In this document: positions 10,355-22,233 of the stretch, in pieces
How positions within the stretch are numbered: position 1 is the first letter of the stretch
Layout of the letters: each line of letters starts with the position of its first letter
Assembly: GCF_000204055.1 (NCBI RefSeq)
Contig: NW_006768782.1
Coordinates: forward strand, 1,070,313-1,134,312
From: Melampsora larici-populina 98AG31
Taxonomy: Eukaryota > Basidiomycota > Pucciniomycetes > Pucciniales > Melampsoraceae
Direction of reading: 5' to 3'
Length of the DNA stretch: 64,000 bases
The notes under the pieces: generated by a model
The model's database searches: none
Seen by the model: the letters and a program-made list of their open reading frames with translations, nothing else
What the model was told of the DNA's origin: nothing
Position numbers and translations under genes: made by a program

Positions 10355-13300
10355 TGAAATTAAGTGTATCTGAAAGTTTGACCTTGAATGTGGTGTAGAG
10401 AAAAGGTGGTTGAGTCAAGTCCTTGAAGTGCTCAGTGGTGAACTGCTTCATGTAGAAAATGTAAACACGGTAAAGGTTTAAAACTCAAAGGTGATATCTT
10501 GAAGGACCAAGTTTGAAGCTGGTTTGACCAATCCATTTTTATCAAAGCGACAAATGTTCCATTGTGATGACATTGTGAGAGGGTCTACGTCAGACCGTGC
10601 ACAGTGATTTAATTTAGAGTTGTGCCATGGACAATTGTAGGAGATCACGCAGGTAGAATAACGGCGTGCTGAAAGGAGCAAGGAAGTCGTGTTGGGCTTG
10701 CTGCATTTTGGAGCACCTGAGTAGATCGAATAATTGCCTCTGGAGTCTTTTCCAGTGCATTATTCGGTGTTTAAGTCAATTAAAATCTTGGATTAAAAGG
10801 CTGCTAAACAGCTTTTTTTCAATGCAATTACAGCTCTTCCAAGAATGGTTGATTGCAAGTTTAAAAAAAGCTCATCAGCACAGCAGATAAAACAACTGTA
10901 ACTGATTTTGCCAGTATTCTCTAGAACCAACTTAACCGCGCTCAGATGTGCAGGTTGCCACAGCCTGACTATGCCAAATCCTACTGACTGATGAGAAAAG
11001 GTTGTTCTTGCCGCTAGCCATGAAAGCCAAATTACAATCACAAAGGATTTGGCAGATGTATTTCAAAAGATGTGAATTGAGTGGTCACAAGGACACATGA
11101 TCTTCAGGCGAGGATGCTCTGCCTTCCATATTGCTCAACGTTGTGAAAAGAAAAAACTCGATAAACAGTATGAGTTTTGCACGGGACAGAAATTTTGAGA
11201 AAACAAATCAACCTTTCTTGGAACGGCTGTATCGGTTTAAGGTGCATTAAAATGCAGTAGCCGAACGAGCCCTAAATATAGTGCGATTTAACTTTTATGC
11301 AGAGCCTTACGCTTAGATCCACCGTCATGGATTGGTCGAGTTGTATCACATGAGATTTAAATCCCGCAAGTTTTCCACTTGTTCTCTTTCCGGGAGCGTA
11401 ACAGTATCAGTCTTTTTCTGAGACTCTGTCGCTCTGAGACTCTTCTGAGACTCTCTCTGAGCTACAAAAAATAGTGGCTGTCTGTATACAGTGTGGTTAC
11501 AAAAGGTGGCACTCCATAGTTCAATTGCACAGTGTACCATACCAAGGGAACCAAGATGGTCCGAGCTATTGGAATTCATCAACATAACATCAAAAGAAGT
11601 CGTCAACGCATCAAGGCATCAAAACACAAACACTTATCTCGACTTGAGGCTTTTCTTGGAACAAAATCAATCAATGAATCACAGAACTGAAAAACAAGAA
11701 TTCAAAGAATGATCAAATTAAATCCATCAATGATTCATTTTACATGGGGGGCTAATGGTTCTACATTTGAAACTAGTTTTGTTCAAATCAAATTTGATAT
11801 CCTACTTGTTTACATTTAACTTGCACAAACTTTTCAATCGATTTATGAAACCATTTCCAAGCTCGACCAAAGCTCGTAAGCTCATCTATTGGTAAGTCTG
11901 GACTGAGCTTTGTCACTTCTTACTCATCCAACATATGTTATATCTTTGAATCCTCTGATCACATTAACGGCTTCTTATAAAGCTGAAACGTTGTAAGTAT
12001 TTTCTATTAGGGTGTCCTTTTCATTACAATTGGCTCGTTTGGAGCGATTAATTTTTTAATCATCTGTTTATTGTTTCTCTTACTTCATTCAATTCGTATC
12101 TTTGTAGCTCTAGTTTTCACAGAGCTTATATGTGACTGTGTGATTCTGACTCTTGCTGACCCAACCTCTTGATTTGACGTTTTGATCAAATTAACGTAAG
12201 CTACATATTTGTCTTCTATTTCCCAACTTTCCTTCAAATCGTTTTGATTGAATACCTGTGTACAGGCCTAGAAGTTCAGCGAATCAAAACAAAACACACC
12301 TCTCGAAAACAGGCGCCACTCGAGAAGAAATTATACTATGCCTGTATGTCCCAGGGCTCGTCTCAGCGCAGTCTCAGAAAAAGACTGATACTGCATCTCT
12401 CCTGTCTTTCCTAGGTGGGACGCGATGTTGTAGAGGTTCTTTGCAAACGCCCCTCGTTTGAGAGATTTTATTGCGCACACGGGCACGGCACGGGCTAAGC
12501 TGCAAAGAAGATGATAAAAAGAAGTTTACTGTGTTGCTATGTGAGCTTGATTTGTGGCTTTTGTGGCTCTGAGCTTTCTATTGCAACTGAAGTATACAGC
12601 AGATGTAAACTCGGAGTCAATCTGCCAACTTCCTTCGTCTTCTGTTCTACCCTCCAATCTTTGCCCCTTGCTTCAACAGAAATCAGTCAAAGATCACGAC
12701 GAACTACGGCATGTATCTGGAGGATGCACCGGGCCATGGGGAGTTGAACTGCTGTAATGCAAGGCTGTTGTTGGCTAGTCCATCACGAAGGATGGGCGAG
12801 CGGTGTCCTTTGACGTCTCATGTCGTCTGATAGATGTATTTCAAGAATTAGTGAGAACCCCAATTATAAGTATGTAACTCCAATCGAAGCTTTAGGCTAC
12901 TTTCTGGTGATTCCTTTGAACCTCCACTCTCAAGTTTTATTCCTAGAAGGCTCCACATTGCGTCTTGATGACCGCATGAGAACCAAAACGCGTCTGCTTG
13001 TCTCTCATCCTTTACCCAGATTGGAGGAAATTTTATCTATTCGCGATTTCAACTGGTGACCTACATACTTTGGGGTTTCATTAATACAAATCAATTTGAT
13101 CTAACTTTTACAAATCAGTCATAGCTCTGGCAGCATTTCCCATCAGGATCAAGTATAGGACACCAGTGCACAACTTCTTGTTGGGTTTTCGATATCAGTC
13201 ATCGTTACTAGCCTGAGTTTAGTGATACCAACCTCAAGCCCTTCAACCACCAGCAAATTTGCCTCGTAACAATTGACAACGAACCACAAAGGCGCCTTTC

Positions 13301-13502
13301 TGGCACGATATCGATAATCTTTGTATTTCACTCCTTTCTAAGGCAGAGTACAAGGATTTTTCGAAGCTTAGCGGTTGGAGGCGATCGACGGACACGATTG
13401 GCTTAAAAATATCCGCTTCTTTTACCTTTCAAGCTTGTGTGACTCCTATTATATATCAGACTCAAACCGACTCACAGGATACCCCTCATCAAAATCGACA
13501 TC
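10355..13502. other. 3.1-kb accessory gap, no gene recognised
   Basis: Open frames here are short and unlike known families. The only structure I can support is a 24-bp inverted pair, CAGTATCAGTC...GAGACT at 11402-11425 and its reverse complement at 12370-12393, which may be the ends of an old element, and a run of GAGACTCT-type repeats at 11420-11460. The last few hundred bases upstream of 13503 must carry the promoter of the OPT transporter gene. Confidence 0.5.
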
Positions 13503-16500
13503 ATGTCACAGCCGTTTGCCTTCGATAATCGGCCACCTGTCGACAAACTTTTACGTCAATGCTCTAATGCTTCATCTTACCGTGCCGAGGACTTGATGAC
13601 TCCAGCCCTTCCCGCCAGACCTGGCGGTGCCCGACGGACTGATCGACCTGGTCTGCCCTCTCGCCCCATCATGGTTAAGCAACCATCAAGATGGACTCAT
13701 GGAACGGGTATGGGAGGACGGGGAATGAGAATGTCTCCATGCTCAGAAAGCTTTCACATTCTGTTACCTCAACAACACTTCAGGCGCCGATCTCATCAAG
13801 ACCCACAAAGTATTCAAGCAGATGATTGGTCTGATAAGAAGATCGATCCCTCAAGGAATGAAGATGACGAAGAATTAGAATTAAAAACAAAAAAAGAAGA
13901 CAGCGCAAGTGGAGATTCAAAACCATTCGATGCTGGTGATGATCCCACCATGCGGGTGATCACTTTCAGGAGTGTCCTTGTTGGCTTTTTGTTGTCCATT
14001 GTCGCGGTTCGTCTGTAAAACTCTACATCCTTAGCGAGTGCAAAGTCGTCTGATTAGTATTGATGTACCTCAGGCTGCGATTGCTCAGTTATTTCAATTC
14101 AAACCAGTTAGGGTCCAGGTAGGTGACATTAGTGATGTCCCCCTCAGTCCCTCTCAGATCCTTCTGATCTGCCTTTCTTTCGAAAACTTCAGCTAACTTT
14201 GTCTCTCTCTTCGCCTCACCTTGACAAATGATAGATATCTTTATTGACACTTCAGATTCTTTCTTTTTTACTTGGCACCTTGCTTTCCAAAATTTTACCC
14301 ACGAGGATACGATGGTTGAATCCCGGACCATATACCATCAAAGAGGACGTGTTTGCTACATTAATGGCAGCTGCTTCAGCTTATGCCGCTTTTGGCACTG
14401 AAATTTTTGCACCTCAGATTTTATTCTTTCATGCCTCGCCTCCTTATGCATTGGCTGTCTTGGCACAATTTTCAAATCAAATACTGGCAATTTGTGCGTT
14501 TCTACTTCTTCTTGCGGTCTTGTAGCCCTGAATATCTAGAATGGCTTAGGATTGTTTGTCGAACGTTTCCCATCAGGTTTTGCTTGGCTTGTACGGCCTT
14601 TTCTTGTCTACCCAGCAGAATGGTAAGCTCTCATTTTCTTAGCCTCAATTCGTCTTCTCGAGACAAACCAGGAGGCTAATGGGATTTTGATTATGTGTCG
14701 TGTGTTTTGGAAATGCTATGAATTAATATATTCAAATGCTTCCTTGTAGTTCGTATCCGTGAGTCTGGTCGATCTTAACATATCATCAGCTGCTTATCCA
14801 AAGCTAATTCTACAATCCTATGCAGTGCTGTCATACCATCTGTAGTTCTCTTTCAATCGCTCCATGGAGGAGATCCATTGGCACAACGCCGCATTGCATA
14901 CTTCAAGAAATTCGCTCCTCTCATTGGGGCATGGGAAATTCTACCACAATTTCTTGCGCCTGCTTTGAGTGCAGTGAACATCTTCTGTATGTGTTTGCCT
15001 GGCGTACCAGCTGTGACGAATGTTTTCGGTGGATCCTCGCCGAACACGTAAGATCTTCTTCCGAATTATGTATCAATCAAACTCAGCTAATTGATACAAA
15101 CACGTGACTTTCCTCCATCAACATATCAGCGGCTTCGGGATCCTTTCAGGTATGTAACCCAATAAGGCCTGCGAATATTACATTCGCTATTGATCAGTAC
15201 TGACGTCCTTCTGGACTTGATAATGTCCTCATCACAGCAAGTCTCGATTGGACAAACATCTCAGCTGGAGTGAACGGGGCGGTGAGCACAAGCGTGAATG
15301 TATCTCTTTAATGAACCGCAAAATCTGACGATGTCTTTGATTTTCGCTCCAGTCCCCGATGTATGTACCTTGGGTCGCTCAAGTGAATTCTTGGATTGCG
15401 CTCGCTTTTTGTCAGTATCTTTGTTGCTCCTGATTGACTGCAAAGGTTGTGTACTGATATGCATATCTACAGCTATATTTTTATACCTATCACTTTACAA
15501 ATTGAGGTTCTTAAAATCTGGCGCTCAAGACGGATACCCATTCCTTTCGTAAATCCCGTCCCATACAAATAGGAAATCTTAAACTGTACTGATTTACATT
15601 TCTACAAACTCAGAACCGAACTTCTTGACCAGCATGGTGGGGCCTATAATCGAACCGCAGTTTTTAGGCCAAATGGTACCCTGGACAAAATTGGACTTGA
15701 AACTCAAGGCCTACCCGCCTTTACTCTAAGCTTTGTGATCTCCCAAGGTGAGAATTGGCTTCACCATGAAGTTGCTTCATTTTCTGCACGCCACTTTGTC
15801 ATGATTCTAACAATGCGCTTTTTATAGCTTTTGCTGCCCTGTTGATGACTAGTGCGATGTCAGTAAATTTGAAAGCGACACGTCATTCTTGAGCCTATTG
15901 AGCTCACCTTGTCATATTCTTTTTAACCTCACCATTCTCGCTTCAAGCACTCAAGCTATCTTTCAAAATTGGGGTTTGATCCAATCAATGTTATTTCGAT
16001 CCGCTGGCAAGACCGATATACATTCAAGTGACCCCCATCTAAAGGCTATGAAAATGGTGAATACAGTGATCATCTCCTATCCACACTTGAGCTAATCATA
16101 CTTCCAATCTGTAGTATCGCCCCATCCCTATGTGGTTCTTTCTAGGATTGACTTGTGCAGCCACTGTTACTGCCTACGTATGTTCAATCATTGGTGAGCA
16201 ATTTTGTCTCCACATTCAGACTCCTATCAAGCTAATCACTTTGGCATACATCAAAGCCGGGACTCATTTGGGCATAGTTCCCATGATCAGTGCAATGTTG
16301 GTACGTGTAGTGTGATCTGAAAATCAGATCATGAGCGTAAGCTTTTGTTTGTACTGCGTTGAACTAATGAATTGATTCACGATAGTTGGCCGTCATCATC
16401 ATCAGCTCGATTGGATTTCTTAATGCTACCGCTGGTTTTAATCCTGTTGAGTCACATCTACTGTGAAAAACAACGGCAAGTATGATTGCTGACCCAAGAC

Positions 16501-18396
16501 ATCATCATACCTAGATCGTTGCTCCTGCATGCCAAATGATCGGTTCCGTTTATGGTGGCTCTGTCATCCGTTCTATGTGGTATGTTTTTCAGATCACTCG
16601 ACACATACGACCTACGGTTATTATGGAGAGATACGTGGTAACATTAGCTCTTGTGTATCGACAGGTTCAGTCTCTTTAGTGCGACTTGTGCCACTATAGC
16701 CTTGTTGATCATCAAAGAGTTGAGTCATACTTCTCCAAAAAACTTCTACGTCTAGACCCACTTGGGGTAGTACGACTTATATTTACTCTGTTCGTTTTAT
16801 CATTATACAGCGTCAAGTTGATGATTGTCAGTATACTCTCATCAAACATGATCTATTCCTGAGAAATTGACATTGACCCAAGTTGTGCTCCCTGAACTTG
16901 ACTCATAGTATACCAAAAGTGAGTGTATTTCGAGTGGTCAAACCGAGACCTAATTATGATACTCACATTTCATTTGATCCTTAGTTCCACCCTGGAAAGG
17001 ATTTGGAGCCCAAGTGGTTGGAACGTAAGTTTACACACAGTCCAACACTTATCGAGGTATCGAGGCTGATTCCTGCGGTATGTAGCGTGATTGGAGTGCT
17101 TGTCAATCAGTTTGTGATGCAGACCATTGTCACAGATAATGCTGCTGCTTTGGTCGAACCAACTGCAAGTGGTCAAGTTGAGTCATTTTGTTTGTGAAGG
17201 TCTTAAAACTTTTTATCCCTAGGTCCTGACAAAATCATTCTTCACAGTTCTCAGGAATCGCATCACAGGCGTAAGTTGACATACAAACTGAATCCTTTGG
17301 ACGTCAAAAACGTAGCCAAACTAATTCTTTTGTGCCAACGCATTTTAGATTGTTCAACGAAGTCAGCACCTGGAGTCTCTTCGCTGGCCAACTCTATGGA
17401 CCTGGGGTAAGCCACATTCCCTTGAAATGTCACTAATTCGATACTAATCACGAACCTCATCCGCTACTTGCATTCTCTACATTGGTTTTGCAGCGGCGCT
17501 ACTTCCTCATCCCTCTGTCTCTGGTGCGCACCATTCACCTCATTTTTCTTGATTCTTTGCCTGTAGCTTCTAATTGAATTTTGGAAAATCCTCTGACTCA
17601 AAACACCTTTCCACAGTTAATCGGCATCTTTCTTCCCCTGCCATTCCTCTTGGTTCAGCGTCGTTACCCTGATTCCATGCTAGGCAAATTCAACGTTCCA
17701 GTATGCATACTCTTCTTGAATCTAGACGACCATTGATATCATCTCAGTCATACTCATTACATGGTGACTGTAGCTTGTCGCAGGTACAATTCAAGTAGCA
17801 ATCAATGGAACGACAGCAGGTCGGACTACAGCGATTGTCGTTGGATTTTTGAGTCAGTTCTACATGAGATTGTATCACTGGGAGTGGTACAAAAGCTATA
17901 ATGTAAGTTCCGATCGACGGTTTACTCGACTGGACTGTGTCATTGACATTCCTCTTTGACGGTATAGCACGTGTTGAGTGCGGCTCTGGATGGTGGTGTG
18001 AGTACCGATCCTTAGTTTTCCCTGAAGGATTGATGTGGATTATACTCACTCTTTCTTCATCTACAGACTCAGATCACGGTGTTATTGTTGTCATTCGCCG
18101 TGGGTGGCGGTGCCGGTTTTACACTCAATTGTAAGAATTTCAGTGTTTGATGTCAATTGAGATCCGAAACATTGGATTGATTACCTTGGCCTTTCGCCAC
18201 ACAGTACCTCATTACATTCTTAATCCTGCTCCGCCATTCCTTCGGTAAGTGCGAATAGTATTTGAATGTAAATGATGACTTCACACTGATCATAGCATAC
18301 CACATGAACACCGATACAGTGATTATTGTACCCGGTTCTGAACCCATCGCGCGTGGAAATGTTGTTGGATCGCATTTCGGGCTCATTTCCGCCTAG
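13503..18396 (+). CDS. OPT-family oligopeptide transporter
   Basis: A many-exon gene for a polytopic membrane protein that most likely imports small peptides (or a related OPT substrate) with protons. Exon 1 (13503-14006) encodes a Pro/Arg-rich then acidic cytosolic tail, ending DDPTMRVITFRSVLVGFLL, where the first membrane segment begins. Exon 2 (14074-14118) and exon 3 (from 14235) continue with IAQLFQFKPVRV and SFLLGTLLSKILP, then the OPT signature NPGPYTIKEDVFATLM. Later exons give LVRPFLVYPAE, GAWEILPQFLAPALSAVN, SPMYVPWVAQVNSWIALAF, PLALLIGLFAPLPFLLVQRR, GRTTAIVVGFLSQFYMRLYH and VLSAALDGGTQI, all in the family's order, and a tail near NVVGSHFGLISA before TAG at 18394-18396. I count well over 15 exons; several middle junctions (15600-17000) are not resolved. 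No frameshift is evident. In rusts such transporters are candidates for nutrient uptake from the host. Confidence 0.88.
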
Positions 18397-19113
18397 GGCC
18401 AATTTGAAGAACGTAACTAAAAATACATATATCTACTATATTAATGACTCTCCTTAGATCCTGTTACATGTACCTATATGATTTTTGTTGAACCCTCCTC
18501 TTGATTCAGGTGTGATCTGGGATAGTTAGGGTGATCAAATCATAGAATCTGATTTTATGTGAACCTTGAGGGCTTTTTTGTTTTGTTTTCTTTCTTCAAA
18601 ACTCTTTTAGTTTTTCAATTCTGTGTCTCGGTACAAGATTTTTGATCTCGTTTTTTTCTTTGCTTTCTTGATCATAGGGTACGTGAGCCTATTTTATGTG
18701 TTAGCAAGATCATCTTCTTATAGGTAAAATCTTTCTTAGCCCTCATTTCTTTTTGTAATAGTTTTCTTTTTGGTACTACAGGTAGAATCATCCATAGATT
18801 GTTATCTTTTTTCATCTTTTAATTTCAATTCAAGTAGAGCAGACCCATTATCGAAAAATTATCCAATTGTAAATTCCATTTCTGAAATAATGAGGATACT
18901 TTGCGCTCATGAGTTTTATGATGCATTGGGTTGGACTATAGATGGACTTCTCTATGGGTCACTGGCAAAAAATGCAATGCTTTCAAGTTCTGAGGAAAAT
19001 TGTTTCCTTTCGCGTACGGGGCCGGTACCAGGGCTAGGCTGTAACATGCAGTGCGATTAACAATTTGCTCTGTGACATCCTTGCAATCAGACTGTGCCAA
19101 CTGCTCCACAGCG
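18397..19113. other. OPT transporter 3' region and RBK1 promoter region
   Basis: AT-rich DNA with T-rich stretches typical of a 3' untranslated region (18420-18760), followed by the sequence upstream of the ribokinase start. No gene or repeat is seen. Confidence 0.55.
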
Positions 19114-20432
19114 ATGAACGACACCAACAATACCAAAGGATGCTTGGTCAGAAGCAGTATCAACGTTGATGGTAAGTCACTCATGATTATCAAGCCTCGA
19201 TCATGAATCCCACTAGACCACGGGTATCCTGGGTGGCGTGAATTGATCTCCATCATCTGTCTATCAATCCCAGAATACTTGTCCGTCGAGCATATAGTTC
19301 GAGAAGGTGAGACTATCGGCTCTAGTGCTTACTCACGTCGGCCAGGTGGCAAGGGGGCCAATGCCGCGGTGGCTCTTGCGAAGGCCGGCATTCGGGTATC
19401 CTTTGTGGGCTTGATTGGACAGGACGCAATGTGGCTCAAGGAGACTATCGAAGGATACGGCGTAAATGTTGATCAGTTAATGGCAATTTCGGAGGTCAGG
19501 TCCATCCTATCTAAGCGCCATAGATTTTGAATCGTTTCACACCGGAATCATTTCGGCTAATTGGAGCACCAACACAGCTCCCCACCGGTCGGGCTATCAT
19601 TCAAGTTTCTCATACTGGCGAAAACTCAATTGTACTTGTCCATGGAGCCAATCACGCTCCCTCCAACGCCTGGCCACCTTTAACAATCGATGGTAGGCTA
19701 TATAGTCATTTACTCCTACAGAACGAAATCCCACTATCCGAGACTTGTGCAGCACTGAAGACAGCCAAGAAATGTGAAATCTCTACGATTTTCAACCCTT
19801 CGCCTCTTCCATCAAGATCAGAAATTCAAAACGTGATACCCTGGAGTACAGTAGATTGGTTAATTGTTAATCAAGAAGAAGCTCGAGCGCTCACCAAAGC
19901 TTGTGATCGACCAGACCATCAAGCGGATGTTGATCTTAAGATTGAATTTGGTCAAACAGATGAACTACAAGATACCCTTATTAAACTTATTCGATCATCA
20001 TTTGCTAATATAGGAGTCGTAATGACGTTGGGAGCAAATGGTTGTCAGGTTGGATTCCGTGCTAACTCTGGTGAGAAGGCTTGGACACTTTTTAGCTCAT
20101 TAGCTAGTAAAGGTACACGACCGGTCATCGATACCACTGGTGCTGGAGATTGTTTTACAGTGAGTGCTTTTTTGATCTATAAGCTCATTTATCTGGATTG
20201 TTTCCAAATATAGACAATTGAAATGACGAATTCTTTCTGTGTGGTTGTTGGTCAATAGGCTTATTTCATTGCTCAATTGATGAACATGGAATCTGAAAAA
20301 CCGTTGAGTCTGGAAGATGTCAAACGGGCCAGTTCACTAGCGGGAAAAGCAGCAAGGATTTGTGTAGAGAAAGAGGGGACTATTGATAGTTATCCAAGTT
20401 TGAAAGAGGTTATGTCGATAACAACTGATTAA
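19114..20432 (+). CDS. RBK1: Ribokinase
   Basis: PfkB-family sugar kinase that phosphorylates D-ribose with ATP to ribose 5-phosphate in the cytosol. Four exons: 19114-19171, 19274-19494, 19578-20159, 20259-20432 (TAA), all in phase, about 344 residues, close to the usual fungal length. Motifs: N-terminal CLVRSSINVDEYL; the PfkB glycine motif RRPGGKGANAAVALAKAG; substrate-side LPTGRAIIQVS and GENSIVLVHGANH; VDWLIVNQEEA; and the anion-hole/catalytic signature DTTGAGDCFTAYF, where DTTGAGD carries the catalytic Asp. The last two motifs are split by the final intron, which supports the splice model. The ATG chosen is the first in frame before CLVRSS. The fourth exon includes SLAGKAARICVEKEGT, as expected for the C terminus. 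Confidence 0.94.
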
Positions 20433-20974
20433 GACTTGTATGGATTGTGGATTGATCATTGAGCTTGTAATGCAATTTTACTTTTCATCTGGTCTTGTCA
20501 CATTCACAATCTTGTCTTTTTGATAAGATATTTAAAAACTTTGGAACAGTGTATAGTGGATCTGACTGGAAGGAATGTCTTTGTAAAACTCAGACTTCCA
20601 CGGATACTTTTTTAGTCATGATTCTTCTTTCTGTTTCCCCTGAAGATCAATTCCTGCAACCGGTACGACTGCATGAATGCATTGAAGGGTTGGGGTCAGA
20701 GGGAGGAACTGTGGTTCATTGTGTGATCTTCTTGTTGCTGCAATCTGCTTGTTACAAACTTTTTCTATTCAGCTCAAGAGTAGAACTCGTTGCCGAGCGA
20801 GTCGGGTTTATCCGGGGCGTGACTCGCCACCCCCGTCTTTCAATAGCTACCCGGAGTCCCGAGTCAAGAGCCACAATCTCGAAAGTTGACCATTTTTGCT
20901 GCCCACGATCAATTTTTTGCATTTTACATATCCTTATTTTCACTTTCCACTTTACCCTGAACAACTCGATCTCG
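20433..20974. other. RBK1-mL40 intergenic region
   Basis: 540 bp without a recognised gene. The + strand open frame that spans it joins the mL40 exon only by chance; the antisense frame at 20752-21216 is a shadow. Confidence 0.55.
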
Positions 20975-21695
20975 ATGTCCGGCTTACCTATTACTATCAG
21001 CCGAAGGGTTGCATCAAAAAGACCACAGCTCATTACAATGAGTGCAGGACAAGTTCGAACAAAGGCGACTACCAAACAAACCAAAACATCTGCTAAAGGA
21101 AGTGAAAACCGTACAGCACAATCAAAAGGATATCTCAAAAAAGGAACTGGTAAAACAACCACAAGTTCAGGACCAGATCGAACAGATGTGATTCGAAAGG
21201 TAAATTTGATTATCATGATTGAATCAATTTTGAATCCTTAACCAATGATGTTTTGGTTTTTTTTGATAGATGTTATATGAACAAAAAGAAGAAGAAAGTC
21301 AAAGATTAGAAAGATTATCAACTATTATACCATCACCCGAAATTCATGAAACGATTCATAGAGCATGGCAAATAAGATTAAGAGAAAGACGAGAAAAAGT
21401 CAATCAAAGATTAGAAAGACAATACCGATCAATAGATCAAGCATTAGAAGAATTAAGATTAGCGGATTTATCATTATATTTAAAAACTTTAAAAGATTCA
21501 GATGGGAATATAGCTAGATTAGAAAATGTTGGATCTAGAGTCAAAGATTTAGGAGTTAATGCAACGGGAAAATTACCAGGATTGTTTCCTAGACAAATGA
21601 GAATCCCTTCGGAAAGTTCACCTAGTCATGGAAAAGTTTGGGATCATGATTGGAAGAATCCAATGAATCCATTATTAGATCTTAATTCAAATTAA
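20975..21695 (+). CDS. Probable mitochondrial ribosomal protein mL40 (MRPL28 family)
   Basis: Two exons, 20975-21199 and 21270-21695 (TAA), joined in phase, about 216 residues. The N terminus (SGLPITISRRVASKRPQL) is basic and lacks acidic residues, as expected of a mitochondrial targeting sequence. The next 40 residues are Lys/Thr/Gln-rich and low in complexity. The conserved part begins MLYEQKEEESQRLERL, then SPEIHETIHRAWQIRLRER and QRLERQYRSIDQALEELR, an amphipathic helical pattern that I associate with the fungal MRPL28/mL40 protein of the mitochondrial large subunit. The C terminus is unstructured (WDHDWKNPMNPL). The assignment rests on pattern recognition of the helical block, not on a unique motif; another small mitochondrial matrix protein is possible. 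Confidence 0.6.
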
Positions 21696-22233
21696 TCAAA
21701 TTATATGTTGTAAAGGATTGGGTGTTTTTTCTTTTTATTCAACTTGTCTTATTGATTGCATTATCAGATGTGATGGATATAGTCAATATCATTTGTTATA
21801 TACTCTTAAAGTCTTTGCGGTTTGAAAGTCCGATGATCACCGTACTCCAAATTCATTCGATCCATAAACTTTATCCGAATCATGCAATCCAAGATAATCG
21901 TGTTGGAATACAATCTAACTCATGATTAGATTTAGGCTTCTTTGAGAATTGAAATGAGTCTTTTGAAGTGTGCTAGTGAGATCCGGATGAGTGTAAAGTG
22001 TAAAGTACCGATGAGATGAGACTCGTGAGTGTGAGTTTGACCCGAATGAATCGGGAATCTTGAGATGAATGCGTCCCATGAGAAGAGAGAAGATTTTTAA
22101 GATTTGATTCATAGCCAATTGGAATCTGAAGGTGAGTTGAACTGGTTTCTACATACTATTGAATTCATTTATTTATCAAAACAACTAATCAACAAACACT
22201 TCTTGGAACTTTGATTGGAAGAAACAGAAGAAG
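21696..22233. other. mL40-KOG1 intergenic region
   Basis: AT-rich, no gene recognised. It must hold the mL40 3' end and the KOG1 promoter and leader. Confidence 0.55.

Noticed and set aside
20752..21216. 154-residue antisense open frame
   Set aside because: Antisense shadow of the mL40 exon and its upstream region; no family features.
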